A program made the translations under genes and the position numbers. 64,000 nucleotides of DNA from Berberis thunbergii (lineage: Eukaryota > Streptophyta > Magnoliopsida > Ranunculales > Berberidaceae): assembly GCA_003290165.1 (NCBI GenBank), contig QNQO01000520.1, positions 248,001 through 312,000 of the forward strand, written 5' to 3'. Shown piece by piece: positions 8,487-21,049 of this stretch. Numbering within the stretch: position 1 is the stretch's first letter; every line of letters begins with the position of its first letter. The notes under the pieces are model-generated. The model worked only from the letters and a program-made list of their open reading frames with translations, had not been told where the DNA came from and did not search any database.

Positions 8487-10921
8487 GGGGGTGGGCACAG
8501 GACGGGATGAGACGAGATATACCCATCCCTATCCCATCTCGTTCATACGGGGTCGGGACTAGATCAGTGTGTTGCCTGTGACTGTTGCAAATATTATCAT
8601 CATATAAAAGTGTGAAAAATAATTTTCTTATAATTAAATATAGATGTGGCATGCAAATATAACGGTACCACTAAATCCCCTAACAATGAAGTCGAGTGGA
8701 TTGACTTTTAGAAAATGACATGATAAATGTGACTCACTAAGAGTATTGTGTCGCTGTGATGGCCTCCCAACTGATTTTACAATTTCATTACTGTGGGAAA
8801 CAAAATTCATGGTTCCTTGACAAAATGACATTTCATATTTTGTTAGGGAAGAAATATAGACATATTGGTGATGTTCTAACATATTCATAATGGTTTACCA
8901 TCAATACATATATCGTAATTAAAAAAATTTATTTTTACAGTCCGGGACATCTCAAATTCTTGGCTCCGACTCTGAATGTTCCCTTTTGAATATGTATTAC
9001 TCAGTTAATTGTTATTTTTCATCTTCACCTTGGTATTATCAATATTTGGAAGTTAAATCATTGGAGCTACTTTTATTGGGAATCTAAGCAACAGTCTGCT
9101 ATCTTTCTTTTGCTTAATGAATATTTATTTCTTGAAGTAACATTTTCTTTACCACTGCAAACACCATGAGTTTCTGTCAGTTATCTGTAAGTTTATATGA
9201 ATAAAAATAAATATATTAATAATAAATATTAAAAATTTAGCTAGGGACGGGACGGGGTTGGCGGAATTGAAAATCTTCATCACATCCCATCTCATTCTAT
9301 ATCGAGACGGAATGGGATCGCGAGATGTAGGGGTGGGCAAACGGGTCGAGGAACCGCGGATCCAAACCGAACCGAACCGTTTTACTCCAAACGGTTCGGT
9401 TCTGATTTTTAAAAATGTGAAACAATTCGGTTCGGTTCCGGAACCGTTCTCAAACGGTTCGGTTCCGGTTCTTTTTTTTTCAAACGGTTCGGTTCCGATC
9501 CGTTTCGAACCGAATGAATATACCCAACAGTAACCCAAGTCCCAACCCATTATTACTTAGTTTCCAATTCCAATTTAGTTTCCAATTCCAACCCATTACT
9601 TGAGAGGAATCGGTGAATCACCAAAAAATCTTCCTCTCTCTCTGTCTTTATCTCCTCTGTCACTCTGTCTTTGACTCTTTAGTCTTTAATCTTTATCTCC
9701 TCTGTCTCTCTGTCTCTGTCTCTCTATGGAAGAATGGATAGGAGAGGAGATGTGAAGAAGAAGTAGCAGCAGTCAATAGATCTCCTCTTTCTCTCGGTCA
9801 GAATACTATTCTAGTGTATACACTGTGTAATGGAAGAAATAGTAATGGAAGAATGGAAAGGAGAGGAGAGGAGATGTGAAGAGGAGGAGCAGAGGACGAT
9901 CAGACGATTGGAGTTCTCCCTCTCCTCTCGCTCTCGGTCTCTGTCTCTGTCTCGAGAAAATGTCTCAAGAAGAAGCAACAGTCAATAGATCTCCTCTTTC
10001 TCTCGGTTTCTGTCTTGAGAAGAAGGAACAGGAGATCTCCGTCTCCTCTCTCTCACACACTTTTTTTTTCCTCTCGTCTCCAAGGAGTAGAGACGCTTCG
10101 ACCAACACACAGAGAAGGGCGGAAGCAGAAATTCGAAAAAGAGTTTGAAGAGGAAGAAAATGAAGAAAAGAGAGATATCAGACGATCGATCGATTCTCGA
10201 TGAGCCGATGGAGGTGGTGGCTATCGCTCGACAAAGAATAGAAATATCTCAGACGATCGCTTGGTTCTCTATCTGATTTGTCTTTTGATGAGCCGATAGA
10301 GGCGGTGAAGCAGATGATTCAGTGTTGTTTGATGAATCAATTTGAGTGGTTGAAGCAACAGTAGCAGCAAAGGAGGAGTTGTGTCTAAAGCTAGTGGAGA
10401 TTGTTGAAGTTGTCAGAAAAAAGAACCGAAGAAGGTGTTGTTGAAGAAGTGTGAGTTCTCTTGCTTGCTCGAGTGTTGGATGTTTGTTGATATGAAAAAG
10501 GAGGAGCTATTTGTATTCCACAATGAGCCTCTCGAAACTATTGACGCAAGGAAGGAGTGAAGAACTGGAGATTGGAGATGAGTTCAGTAGGGGGTGGACA
10601 TTTATTTTTCTGTTTTTTTTTTAATGCAATTTTTCCTGTTCTTCTTGATTGAATCTCTTATGAATCTGGATGAATATGATGGATCAATTTTTTTGTATGA
10701 TCTGTATAGATATGAATTGTATGCATATGATTGGAACCGTTTGAAACCGTAGGAACCGAACCGTTTAGAACGGTTCGAGTTAGATTCGGTTCCAATTATC
10801 AAAATGAAGGGAACCGAACCGAACCGGATCCATTACAATGTAAACGGTTCGAGTTAGGTTCCTTCAAATTTGGAACCGATCCGAACCGTGCCCACCCCTA
10901 GCGAGATGGGATGCCCACCCC
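8487..10921. mobile_element. Outer hAT-like non-autonomous element, interrupted
   Basis: The left end is GGGGGTGGGCAC and the right end, reversed, is GGGGTGGGCATCCC. Both are followed inward by degenerate CCCATCTC/GACGGGATG repeats, matching hAT-type GGGGTGGGCA termini. The interior outside the nested element (8500-9319) has no transposase frame. The element was split at 9328 by a related hAT. I could not identify a convincing 8-bp target duplication for the outer copy, so its exact ends may be off by a few bases. Confidence 0.55.
9328..10900. mobile_element. Nested hAT non-autonomous element, 1573 bp
   Basis: Ends are TAGGGGTGGGCA and TGCCCACCCCTA, flanked by an exact 8-bp target duplication GCGAGATG at 9320-9327 and 10901-10908. 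Both ends carry many inverted copies of AACCGAACCG/CGGTTCGGTT as subterminal repeats, which also create spurious open frames on both strands (9149-9550). The middle (9600-10560) is rich in TCTCC/GGAGA and has no transposase. It belongs to the same family as the 37317-39743 element, in inverted orientation. Confidence 0.88.
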
Positions 10922-11154
10922 GATACTAATCTATCCAATCCTCTTCCACAAAACACGTTTCAAATGCACGACTCCCACTTCTGGGAAAAGGGCATTTTGG
11001 TAATACTATCCACCCTATTAAAACCCAAACCACGCGCACCCGTTGACTCCACCTTTCCTTGTTTTTTCTCTGAACCAAATCTCTCTCTCTATCTTTCGCT
11101 AAACTTGCGCTTCTTCTTCTTCCCCCATTTGTCTCTCTCTTGAAGGTCTCAATC

Positions 11155-12667
11155 ATGGCATTCGCTCATTGCGCGCCGGTTTCGCTATCTTGCGCACATT
11201 TCATGGCGAAGCACACTTACTCGTCATCCTCTTCGTTACCTTGTCAATGGCAGCGAAGTCGCCTCAGAAGCGCAGTCACCAGGTACTTGCCCACGAGAAG
11301 GGCGATTAGAGTTCCAGCTCTTTCGATGCCCTATAAATCTCTTCCAGAGATCAAGATACCGCCTAGATCTGTCAAAGTGGCTTCCTCTCGCAGCGGGGAA
11401 TGTAATATTTCTTTCGATCAAATTTCCCTTGTTTGAAATATTATTTCTTTCTAGTTGACTTAGATGCTGAATTGACTGCTTAAATTGATCATTATTTTTT
11501 TTTTTTTTGTGTTCGACTTGTTTGTGAATGGTAGTTCAAGTTGCAATTGAGATGATCGCGTTTTAATTTATTGTTTTATTTACTGAAATTGGGGCTTTAG
11601 TTTATATTGATCTTTTGTAAATTGTATTAGGTTATTAGAAATCCTAACTCTTTCCAGATCTTTACATCATACGCATTTCACTCATTCACTACAGAATCGA
11701 TACAAGGCTGTTTGACATTGTGAATTTGATCCAAGTTAGACGAATTTGTACAACTATGTGACTGGGCACAGCAAATCCTATATTGAATGTGTCGATAGCT
11801 GTAAACTTTAGAAACACTCGGGTTCCACGCATGTCGCACACACAAAAACAAAAAAGGAAAAAGAGAGTTCTATGAATCAAGCTTGTTAAGGGATGTTAGT
11901 TAAGTTGAGTACATGAAAGCATTTTGAAATAAATTTAGAATATCCAAGTTTCTTTGGAATCTGATGGATATTTTGAATGTGTATGCCACTTCGAAGTCCA
12001 AAAACTTAGCGGTTTTACAACAATATCATATTCATTCTATCAGGACTCGTTTCATTGATGATATAGCGTATGATGCATTAAAAGTGTTTCGTTGAGAGGG
12101 ATGCCCTGTTTATACTTGTGATTGTTTTCTATACTACAGATAATTTTAACAAAGTTTTGAATATTCTGGGATCCTTTGACACCTTAAACTCGGTCAGATA
12201 CAATAATCAAGTTACATGACAGATTCAAAAAGAATGTTTGTTTTGAGTGGGAAGTGGTACTTGTTTACAATTAATTTTATATGTGGGAGTCTAATCTAAT
12301 ATTTTATTCTGATCTACTTAGGCTTGACCATTTTATTTTGGGTATTGCAGTGGCTGTGGTTACCAGAGACACCTGGGACGAATGCGTTTTGAACAGTGAA
12401 GTTCCTGTGCTTGTTGAATTTTGGGCTCCTTGGTGTGGACCCTGTCGGATGGTCCATCGGGAGATAGAGGAAATTGCAGAAGAATACATTGGAAGGATTA
12501 ATTGTTATATGCTCAAAGCAGATGAGGATATAGATATTGCTGACAAGTATGGTGTCAAGGTTGTTCCAGTGGTTTTGCTGTTTAAGAATGGGGCAAAATA
12601 CGATTCCATTACTGGTACTATGCCCAATCATGTCTATGTTGCTGCAATTGAGAAGCTTCTCTCCTAA
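11155..12667 (+). CDS. Chloroplast thioredoxin, m type
   Basis: There are two exons. 11155-11401 encodes a Ser/Arg-rich, acid-poor N-terminus of about 80 residues typical of a plastid transit peptide. 12351-12667 encodes the thioredoxin fold VAVVTRDTWDECVL..LVEFWAPWCGPCRM..KADEDIDIADKYGVKVVPVVLLFKNG. The intron is GT-AG (GTAATA...TTGCAG) and splices in frame, giving 187 residues, the usual size of Trx m precursors. WCGPC is the redox-active dithiol; the cis-Pro is in VVPVV. Trx m proteins pass electrons from ferredoxin-thioredoxin reductase to Calvin-cycle and antioxidant enzymes in the stroma. The sequence is closest, from memory, to the Trx m4 subgroup. The ATG at 11155 is the first in-frame ATG after stops and suits a transit peptide. 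A weak TATA-like CTATTAAAA lies near 11015. The gene looks intact and sits between transposons. Confidence 0.9.
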
Positions 12668-13340
12668 AGTGCTTCATTGTTTCATTCAAGTAAAAGCAAG
12701 ATATCCTATCCACAGTAGTTGATAACATCTGGTTGTTGCGGGAGATTGACTGCATACATTTCATTCCATCTTTGGATTGGGTTGAATTCTAATACCTGTC
12801 GCGTGGCACCTAAACGCTTTACACAATTGCTTGTCAGTGGAGTTGATCTGATATCTTTTTATTTGGTAAGATCAACTAATTTTTTTCTTATGCACAATCA
12901 TCTGATACTTTGTAAATTATTGTACATTTATGATTAATTCTTACACTTTTCTAAAACTAGACTGAATCCATATTATCTTGGAATTGCACCACTTTTGGTC
13001 TTTGTAAATTTGACTAATTAAAAAATTTGAGCGTTTAAAAACAAATAGTATTAACATTATTTAAATATATCTTTCACTTTTTATATCATTATTTAGATAA
13101 TTATTTTTTTAATTATACTATTATTTAAATTAATATTAATAATTACTATTAATACTTTTATCATTATTTAAATTATAATTAATAATTACTTTTTTTAAAT
13201 TAGTATTAATTTATTTTTAATTATACTATTAATACTTTTAATCAATTAATTATCATTATTTAAAATAGTATTAATAATTAGTTTTTTAATTATACTATTA
13301 TTTAAAAACTTTTGTTTTTATTTTTGATTTTATTTTACAA
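12668..13340. other. Trx 3' flank and AT-rich degenerate repeat
   Basis: 12668-12950 is the presumed 3' UTR and downstream sequence. 13020-13330 consists almost only of A and T, with recurring ATTATTTAAAT and TTAATACTATTAAT blocks, a degenerate low-complexity repeat. No gene is present. Confidence 0.6.
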
Positions 13341-13344
13341 AAAT

Positions 13345-13490
13345 GCTAGGAAACCAGGTTTTTGCAACCATGTTTTGTAACCAGGATGACGTGTCATGAT
13401 CTGGAAAGAATGATGAAATCTCCAAAGATTTTATGTGTATCTTGAGGTTGTAAAAAACTCCTCTAACGATGCCACATCATCCTGTAACCC
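13345..13490. repeat. Possible small hairpin element
   Basis: TGTAACCAGGATGACGTGTCATG near 13376 is roughly inverted by GATGCCACATCATCCTGTAACC near 13468. This looks like the arms of a small degenerate MITE. Ends and target duplication are not resolved. Confidence 0.3.
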
Positions 13491-13702
13491 TCGAGGAGTT
13501 TACGATAATTGTGGTACCAGGGTGGGTTTGCTATCAGGCCTTTGTTGAAGGAGCGAGCACTAATGAGTTTACAGTTGCACATGGAAGAATTAAAATTGTC
13601 CATTCTCACATTCTCCTTTCCACTTTTTGGGGGCAGCACTCATTAGATCATCACTGAAGCTTTTGTGCTCAGGCCAAATTCTAGTATCAACAACTCCAAT
13701 TA

Positions 13703-14257
13703 TCATTTTCGATCCATAATCCGCTTCTGCCCAACAACCCTAATTCGAATTAAGCCCGAGAAATTTAAATGTGTGAGTTGTGTCAGTATGAACCTCAAAG
13801 TCAGGGTAAGCAGAAAGAAAGCCAACTGATTTCTTGGGTGACAGTAGGTCAGATGGAAAAAGCGTGGCACTGAAACCATGAATGGCATTGTCATAGGAGT
13901 AGGGAAGTGTAGGCCTTGTAGCCTCACCAGTACTATTTAGCGATTCAAGTGTTGAAGAGTACCATTGATGATGATCCAAAAATGCTTTGGTCGAGCATGG
14001 TTTGTTTGTTCATGTGCACAACATATGTCGACCCTTGGGGCTTCTGATGTCAAATGATGAAGTTAATTAGAAGAGGCCACGCTTGAGACAACATGTAATG
14101 AGAAGGTGAAGAAGCCATTACAGGAATGTTTGTGCCTACAGTGACTTTGGGTTATAGGTTCCTTGCTGATATATAGTAAATTGAAGAAAGACAGCAGCAA
14201 AGATACCACAATGTAAAAGTTGGACCTTGGGAGGGAGTTTGGCTGTGTTTCATACAA
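13703..14257 (-). pseudogene. Subtilisin-like protease (subtilase) N-terminal fragment
   Basis: The minus strand contains STYVVHMNKQTM, then in another frame HHQWYSSTLESLNSTGEATR, YSYDNAIHGFSATLFPSDL and AYPDFEVHTDTTHTFKFLGLNS. This is the inhibitor I9 propeptide and the start of the peptidase domain of plant subtilases (SBT family), secreted serine proteases. A frameshift separates the propeptide start from HHQWYSS. The catalytic domain (Asp, His, Ser triad) is absent downstream, so this is a 5' fragment of a dead copy. The upstream part, to about 14257, may hold a degraded signal peptide and meets the left end of a hAT element. Confidence 0.75.
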
Positions 14258-14885
14258 TGTTCTAAAAAGTGTTAGGCCAGGCGGCGAGCAGGTGTCTAGC
14301 GCATAGGCGGTCTTAGGTTTTGTATTATAACTTTAATAATTTACAAAAGTTAAGCATAATACCTTGTTAATTACATCCAATTTAATGTCAAGATACATAT
14401 GCAAAATTTAAAAACATGAAAAATTAACAACCACGAACAAAATTTATTAAAACTCAAATTACTGAAGTTCGTCATGATGGGTACTTTATACAAAGTTGAA
14501 TTTGTGGACAAATATCTGAACTTACTCTTTTATTTTTCTTCAAATTGCACGAATAAACTCAGTCATGTTTGATAAAATCTACATTAATAAAATTGGTACC
14601 GGCAGATCATTTGAGAATTTCATTAAGTAATCATCATTTGCTACATTAAGACATATACTGAATAAAAACAATTAAATTGTTTATTTCTAAAAAATGAAAG
14701 AAAAATAAATAAGAACACAATTAGCCTTATTAAAAATAAAAATAAAAAATCTTCCAAACCGCCTAGGCCGCCCAGACCCCGCCCAGGCCACCCTAACCCA
14801 CCTAGACTGCATAGAACCCTTTCAACCATTAATCTGGGCGTTTTTCTAACGCCTAGCACCGCCTAGGCCGATTTTTAGAACACTG
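14255..14885. mobile_element. hAT-family non-autonomous element, 631 bp
   Basis: The ends are CAATGTTCTAAAAAG and, reversed, CAGTGTTCTAAAAAT, with an exact 8-bp target duplication GTTTCATA at 14247-14254 and 14886-14893. Next to the ends are GCCTAGGCGG/CCGCCTAGGC palindromic repeats. The interior is AT-rich without coding capacity. A second copy of the family lies at 42157-42776 and is closely similar over most of its length. Confidence 0.88.
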
Positions 14886-14893
14886 GTTTCATA

Positions 14894-16488
14894 TGGTGCT
14901 TCTTGTGTTCTCTTTTTCCTTGAGATCAAGCTTTGTCTCAATGCCAATAGTTGCTACTGTTTCATTCCACGAAGCAAGTAAGCAAGTATGCATGTGGTGC
15001 CTATTCTTAGTTTGAGGTGGATCCAAGTGAAAGCAAGTATTCTCTAAAACGGTTTCTATTACTGCTTAATTGGGTCATTCGATATTTGGGAAATTGACTA
15101 GATGGTATCATCAATCAGAATGTAGAGAAAATTCTCCATCATGACCTCTAGCTAGGATGCTAGGATGCTAACGATGCATATAAAAACTGGCATTCATTGT
15201 GGACAAAGAAGACTTGTGATTTTAGATGAGTTGTGATGCATCCACGGGTGACTTGATTTGCAGCTTACTCATTTATCATTTTGAACAAAAAGAAAAAAGC
15301 CATTATTTTATGTATTTGTTGTGTAACACAGTTAAATTGCCATTTACAAAGTTCTCCAATTAATCTTTCTTGAATCTCAATACAAATTCAAACTATGTTA
15401 CTGTGATTAATTAGGACTTACCGAGGGCTTACTGAGAGCGACATGGCTGCTCAGGTGACGTGGGGGTCATGACAAATTGTGAGTAGAGTCTTTGGATTTG
15501 GATATATAAAAACCCAGGGCTAGCAAAATTAATAAGAAATATGCATGTTCTGCCAGAGTACCGTACCCAAATGCATCTTCTGTGGCTACCGAAGGTTAAA
15601 TAAATGGATAACCAAAGAACATGCGTGTGCATGGTGAAGATGTGTTCCACAATTACTTTTTTTCTTATCTTTTTAAGTTCATAGTTTTCTCTGTTTGGGT
15701 GCTGTGATTGGGGAATTCCATGCGGTGTTTTGTTTGTACAAGAACTATAAGAAAACATATTCAAAAGGAACCCCATTCAAGGGTTTTAAGATATATGCCA
15801 TGAAACCAAAATCATGACCAACATCTTTGGAGGACCTATATGTTTATCTACACTACCAACAAAACATCTGATGATAACTTGGCATTTTCCCAACACCTCA
15901 CTTTGAGATCTAAATTACAGTTGAGAAATAGCTTGGTATGATGAGAAAGCTGGCAAGTATCTTGGTTTTGCTAAGGTTTCGATATAGATGTAATATGATT
16001 CTTAATAAAATAAAAGGCACAGAAAATCCAAGAAATAATGCATCGCCCGTTTTGTCTTCACGCAATGGGTGCATTTCAAGTTGATGTTTTCTATAATAGA
16101 TCATTATTCTTTGAAAAAAAAATTAAAAGCTTTTTATGCTTTATTCCATTTGTTTTAGGAATTGAACTTATTTATTCATTCTGTGCATAAGCCTTTCCTC
16201 AAGCCAGAGCCAGAGCCATCAACAATCGCCATCTGAGATTAGCGAGTAAGCCAAACACTTTTAAAATGTTTTTAGGAGAATTAGAGTGGAGCCACTGACT
16301 AGCTTTGCTTTCTTCTTTTTACATTCTGGGAATAATCGAATACAACACTTGCATTTTCTTGATTTAGTATTTAATAAAAGTCATTAACACGTTTTAGTTT
16401 ACTAATAAAACTTGGACCTTGATACCCAATAATGGCCTCTACTTGCTTTTATAATGAGTTAAAAGGTTCAACCCCCACAGGCTCACTC

Positions 16489-16519
<31 letters not shown>

Positions 16520-16939
16520 CCAAAATAATTGAAATAAAATAATGAAACTCGTGAATTAATGAAGTAAATAAAATACTAGAAAGGGGTATGAGAAAACTCA
16601 AAGAAATAAAGGCTCATGGAAGTTTCTCCTTGGAAATTTTTTGTACAAAAAGTCTATGAAAAACACATACCAAAGATCCCTTTGTTTTGGCGCAAGTCAC
16701 GACTTAGACTTACTATTCCAATTTCCAATCATGTTTGGAATGGTCTTATATTTTTCTATATAAATCCCCGATTAAAGTTGACAAAGTGGCCTTAAGTTTA
16801 AAGTTGGACCTTAGACCCTGATCCAGCCCTTAACACAGTATAAATTGATGAGTTCAAGTCTGTAGTCGGAGCCTGATCCATTCTTTAGTTGATGCCCCAG
16901 CTAGAAATTGGCTCATGATTTAGGTTTTCAGGATTTGGC
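14894..16939. other. Intergenic, nothing recognised
   Basis: Only short frames without motifs are present (for example 15429-15776 and 15910-16104, minus). A run of about 21 T lies near 16498-16520. No gene, element end or RNA gene is recognised. Confidence 0.45.
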
Positions 16940-16949
16940 TAGAGATTCA

Positions 16950-17452
16950 AAGTAATGACTACAAATATATTCATATTGAATTGATTCAAATTGGGATAAA
17001 ACCCCTTACAAGAACAGGGTTAGACACATATGCTCTTATCACTCTTCGCGATTGTCGGCACAATAGGTTCGATGACTCGCTCTTAAGAATTGCTGAGTCT
17101 ACCATCGCAATGAGTCCAATCTATTTTGATTGTTACCCCCAATTTCTCAGTATCTCTTACGGATCCACATGTCCTTGAAACACTGACACTCAATATCCAT
17201 ACATCTGGATATGATATGCTTTCAGGATCAAAACCACTGGTTTTGATCTACAAGATCACATACAAAGCCATGAAGACTCAACTGAGTCCTAAGGCTTTGA
17301 TGGAGTCTGCGGAAGGATATACTATCATTTTTCAGGCTAACAAAGAAAAACAAGTGTTATTGTCCCAAAGACAATTCACTAGAATCAAATCACACTTCCA
17401 GTCACTTGGCAGGTTCCAACTGAACCTAGAAGACCTGTTCCAAGCAGATTGA
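16950..17452 (+). pseudogene. Caulimovirid movement protein remnant (30K superfamily)
   Basis: One frame reads PLTRTGLDTYALITLRDCR and FDDSLLRIAESTIAMSP. A second frame starting near 17126 continues with SVSLTDPHVLETLTLNIHTS and SGYDMLSG. These blocks are typical of the movement protein domain at the start of caulimovirid polyproteins, which forms tubules through plasmodesmata. A frameshift lies between about 17095 and 17126, and the C-terminal part runs to a stop at 17452. Confidence 0.7.
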
Positions 17453-17743
17453 GTCAAATTCTGACTCTTGAAGATGGAACGGTTGAATTACAATTCTCTG
17501 AGTCCAGAAAGACAAGTTTAAAACTGTCTGACTCATGAAGAATATCTGTATCTTATTTCAAAACAACACTCACACATATCCCAATGACTCAGACACCTCC
17601 TGAAGTTCTTCCTCATCTTGATCTTGCTAGTCTGAGAAATAACCCACAATTTCCTCAGATTCTGCAACCAATTTACAATCTTAAGTCCCCTACTCAGTCT
17701 GAGATGGAAGATCGTCCTCCCTCTCACCCTCAATTATATATTT

Positions 17744-18118
17744 TAGGGCTGAACAAAAAACCGATCAAACCGACTAAACCGATCAAAATCGAACCGATTG
17801 GTTCGGTTTAAATTCGGTTCGGATCGGTTTCGGTTTTAAAAAATTCAAAACCGAAGTGGTCGGTTCGATTTTCGGTTTCTATGTGATTTTAGCCGACCAA
17901 ACCGAACCGACCGAATATATATAATAAATAATATATATTTTATATATAAATAATATAATATGTTTAAAATAGTCGGTCGGTTCGGTTTTGGTTCGATTTT
18001 AGTCGGTTCGGTTCGGTTACGGTTTGCATAAATTAGAATCGGTTTGGTTTCGGATCGGTTTTGTTAATGGTCGGTTCGGTTTCGGTTTGAAAATTTTTCG
18101 GTTCGGTTTTCAGCCCTA
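17744..18118. mobile_element. hAT-type MITE inside the viral sequence, 375 bp
   Basis: Ends are TAGGGCTGAAC and TTCAGCCCTA, with a near-perfect 8-bp target duplication ATATATTT (17736-17743) and ATATGTTT (18119-18126). The interior is a dense palindromic array of CGGTTCGGTT/AACCGAACCG around an AT-rich core. It interrupts the viral reading frame: flanking frames on both sides read as viral protein. There is no coding capacity. Confidence 0.85.
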
Positions 18119-20041
18119 ATATGTTTTACAAACAGAATTCATCCTTGATAAAGAATAGATTAAAAAAGAATTTGTACAACCATATAATCAGCAAAAAAGA
18201 TATCATTTGTATGCTCAAACCACTGAAGAACATAGGGATGAATTAGGAAAACAATTTTATGCTTGTTGTGAAGAGATAAAGCAGAACTTATCATTTTTAG
18301 AATTGTATTTTTCTTATTATCTTCCTAGCATAAATATTATCAAAACTAATTCAAAACCTTTGCATACAATTGAGACAAACTCGATCAAAGAATCGATTTT
18401 GCCACCTTTGGAGGAAATAACATTTTCCACCCTTGGATGTGATGTTCTAGCATCACCTTTCAAAGATCCTCGGGTTACAAATACACTTGGAGGAATTGGT
18501 AGAGTTATTCAACAAAATAATTATACTAATTTATTGCTTCATGAGATTGGTGAAAAATTGATCCAAGATCAAGTCCACCAAGATCAATTGGCTAGCACCC
18601 AATTAGCTCATAAGCAATCTTTGCATGTTCCAAAACCTGTCGCATATTTTGTACCTACTTCTGTGGAACAAAATGTTTTGACAACACCAAATCAGCTGAT
18701 CAAAGAAATTGATCTTAAATTAGCTGCTCTCAATTTAGGTCATAATTTTCAAATAAATACATTGTCTTCCAAAGCAATGTCTGAAAGTGATTTTGATCTC
18801 ATGGCTGAATTGGATCGTTTAAATTACATCCATTATGAAGTCAATTCTATTAAGTATGCTAAAACTTATGGGAAAAATCAAAATTTACTTCCTACAATTA
18901 GGAATTATTATCCAAGACCATCTTTCCCTGACATGCAATATGAAGATAAACCTCTTCAAATCTATGGGTCATTTTCTACCAGTAACCTCTATACATGGAA
19001 TATAGATGGATTAACTGAAGAAAATATCACTGAGTTAACCCAGAAAATGGTTATGATGGCTTCGGCTCATCGTAGTGAAGGAAAAAATGATAGGACTATT
19101 GCCTCTCTTATCATTGTTGGCTTTTTTGGGCTTCTCAAATGATGGTGGGATAATTACCTAACTACTGTGGAACAACAATCAATCTTTAATTCAGTTAAAG
19201 TTGATTTATTAGGCAATCCTATAAAAACGGAAGCAGAAGGCTTAGAGATTCCTGATTCAGTTCATACTCTAATCATTTGCATCCTAAAACACTTTATGGG
19301 TGACCCTAGTGAGTTCCAGAACAAATCTAAAGATTTGCTGATGATCCACAAATGTCCAACTTTGAGCCACTTCCGGTGGTACAAAGATATCTTCCTTAAA
19401 AAGGTTATGTTTCAGGCAAATGCCAATAATCCCTTTTGGAAGAGAAAATTCATTTATGGTATTCCGCCAATCTTTGCTAAAACTGTTAGAAAACGATTAC
19501 AAAACACTTACTCGGAAGAAATTCCTTATGACCGTCTTACATTTGGCGATATTATCAGTTTCATTAACAAATGTGCTCTGCATATTTGTAATGATCTTAG
19601 ATTAAAACATCAGATTAAGAAACAAAATATCAATGGACCAAGAGAGCTGGGTGATTTCTGTCAGCAATATGGCTTCGATGATTTTAAGTTTTCTCATCAA
19701 AAGTCATCTCAATCCAAAGCCCTCTATATGTCTCATCCTACTAGGCAATTTAAGTCCAAAAGACAATATGGACCTAAACAACTTCAGCCCAAAGACTATA
19801 ATCAATATTATAGTCAACCCAAGAAACATGGTACACACAAGCCTAAGCCTACCAAACCCTTCAAAAATATCCAGCTCAAATTCATTCAAAGCCCATTTGC
19901 TTTAAATGTGGTCGTCCAGGCCATTATGCAAAGAATTGCATAACGGCCCAAAAGATTCAAGAACTTCAGGCTCCTGAAGATATCAAAAATATGTTTCTAC
20001 AAGTCCTTATGAATTTTGAGTCTGATTATTCAGATGAATAA
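18119..20041 (+). pseudogene. Caulimovirid coat-protein-like region with zinc knuckle
   Basis: A long open stretch starts at 18207. It is interrupted by a TGA at 19140-19142 where a Trp is expected, then continues in the same frame to 19943. A further frameshift precedes the zinc knuckle CFKCGRPGHYAKNC (19898-19939), a perfect CX2CX4HX4C. The part before the knuckle is Lys/Gln/Pro-rich, as in viral nucleocapsid proteins. The knuckle is followed by an acidic tail ending at 20041. In pararetroviruses this protein packages the genome; here it cannot be made whole. Confidence 0.7.
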
Positions 20042-20398
20042 TTTCATATCTTCAATATGAATTATTCTTCTGATTCTGATCAATCTGTACCAGAAAACAA
20101 TGAAGAATGTGCAGAAGCATGCCATTGCCACAATATTCAAAGCATCAATATGCTTTCAAAAACAAAAGAATCTAGTATTCTTTTAGATTTTGTTGATCGT
20201 ATTGAAGATCCTAAATTAAAAACATAGTATCTTCAACATATCAAAACAAATCTAACAACTAAACCAACTCCAGAGGTCATAAACCCATTTTATGACCATA
20301 AACAAATTATTGACAGATTTAAAAGATCCTCTTCTTCTTCTATCACTGTCAATATATCTGATCTTCAGCAAGAAGTTAATCATATCAAAAAAGAGATT

Positions 20399-20860
20399 AT
20401 GATTTTAAAACAAACTCATTCTCTCCTTGATCTTCGTATCAATGGATTGCAACAATCATCTTTGCTTGATATGCTATCTTCTTCTGAACCTTCTGTAGAA
20501 GTTTCTCCTCCCAAATTTCTCAATGAAATCAACCAAGTTACTCATCAGCGATGGTTTTGTCATATAAACCTAGTTATCAATAAAGAGATTACCATTTCAT
20601 GTAAAGTTCTTCTTGATTCAGACGCTGATCTTAACTGTGTTAAATAATGATTAATTCCTACTAATATTTTGAATTGACAAAAAAAAAATTGTATACTGCC
20701 ACAAATTCTAGTTTGGCTATACAATACAAATTATCCAATGCTCACATATGCCAGGATAAAGTATGTATCAAACAGGATTTCTTGCTTGTACAAAATATGG
20801 CCCAGAAGATGATTCTTGGAACACCATTTTTTGCTGCAATTTATCATTTTCAAGTTACAA
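20399..20860 (+). pseudogene. Caulimovirid aspartic protease remnant
   Basis: The active-site block reads LLDSDADLNCVK, where retroviral-type proteases have D-S/T-G-A; the Gly after D-S is replaced by Asp, and a stop follows at once (TAA, 20645-20647). The next frame (from 20674) has MILGTPFF, resembling the C-terminal ILG block of such proteases. The enzyme is inactive by both the substitution and the frame break. Confidence 0.6.
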
Positions 20861-21049
20861 CTTTAGGCATTAAAACTCAAATTCTTGGAACGGATGTTGA
20901 ATTCCCTTTCATTTACAAACATGAAATTATTGAGATTAACAATATCATAAAAGATACTTGTTTCCTTAATTTCATTACTAAAAAACAACAACATTTGCAA
21001 TCTCTTAAAACAGAAATTGCATTCAGACGCATTGATGAACAAGTTCTTT

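Noticed and set aside
9149..9550. Open frames on both strands rich in Asn-Gly-Ser/Phe-Gly-Ser repeats
   Set aside because: Produced by the AACCGAACCG palindromic terminal arrays of the hAT element.
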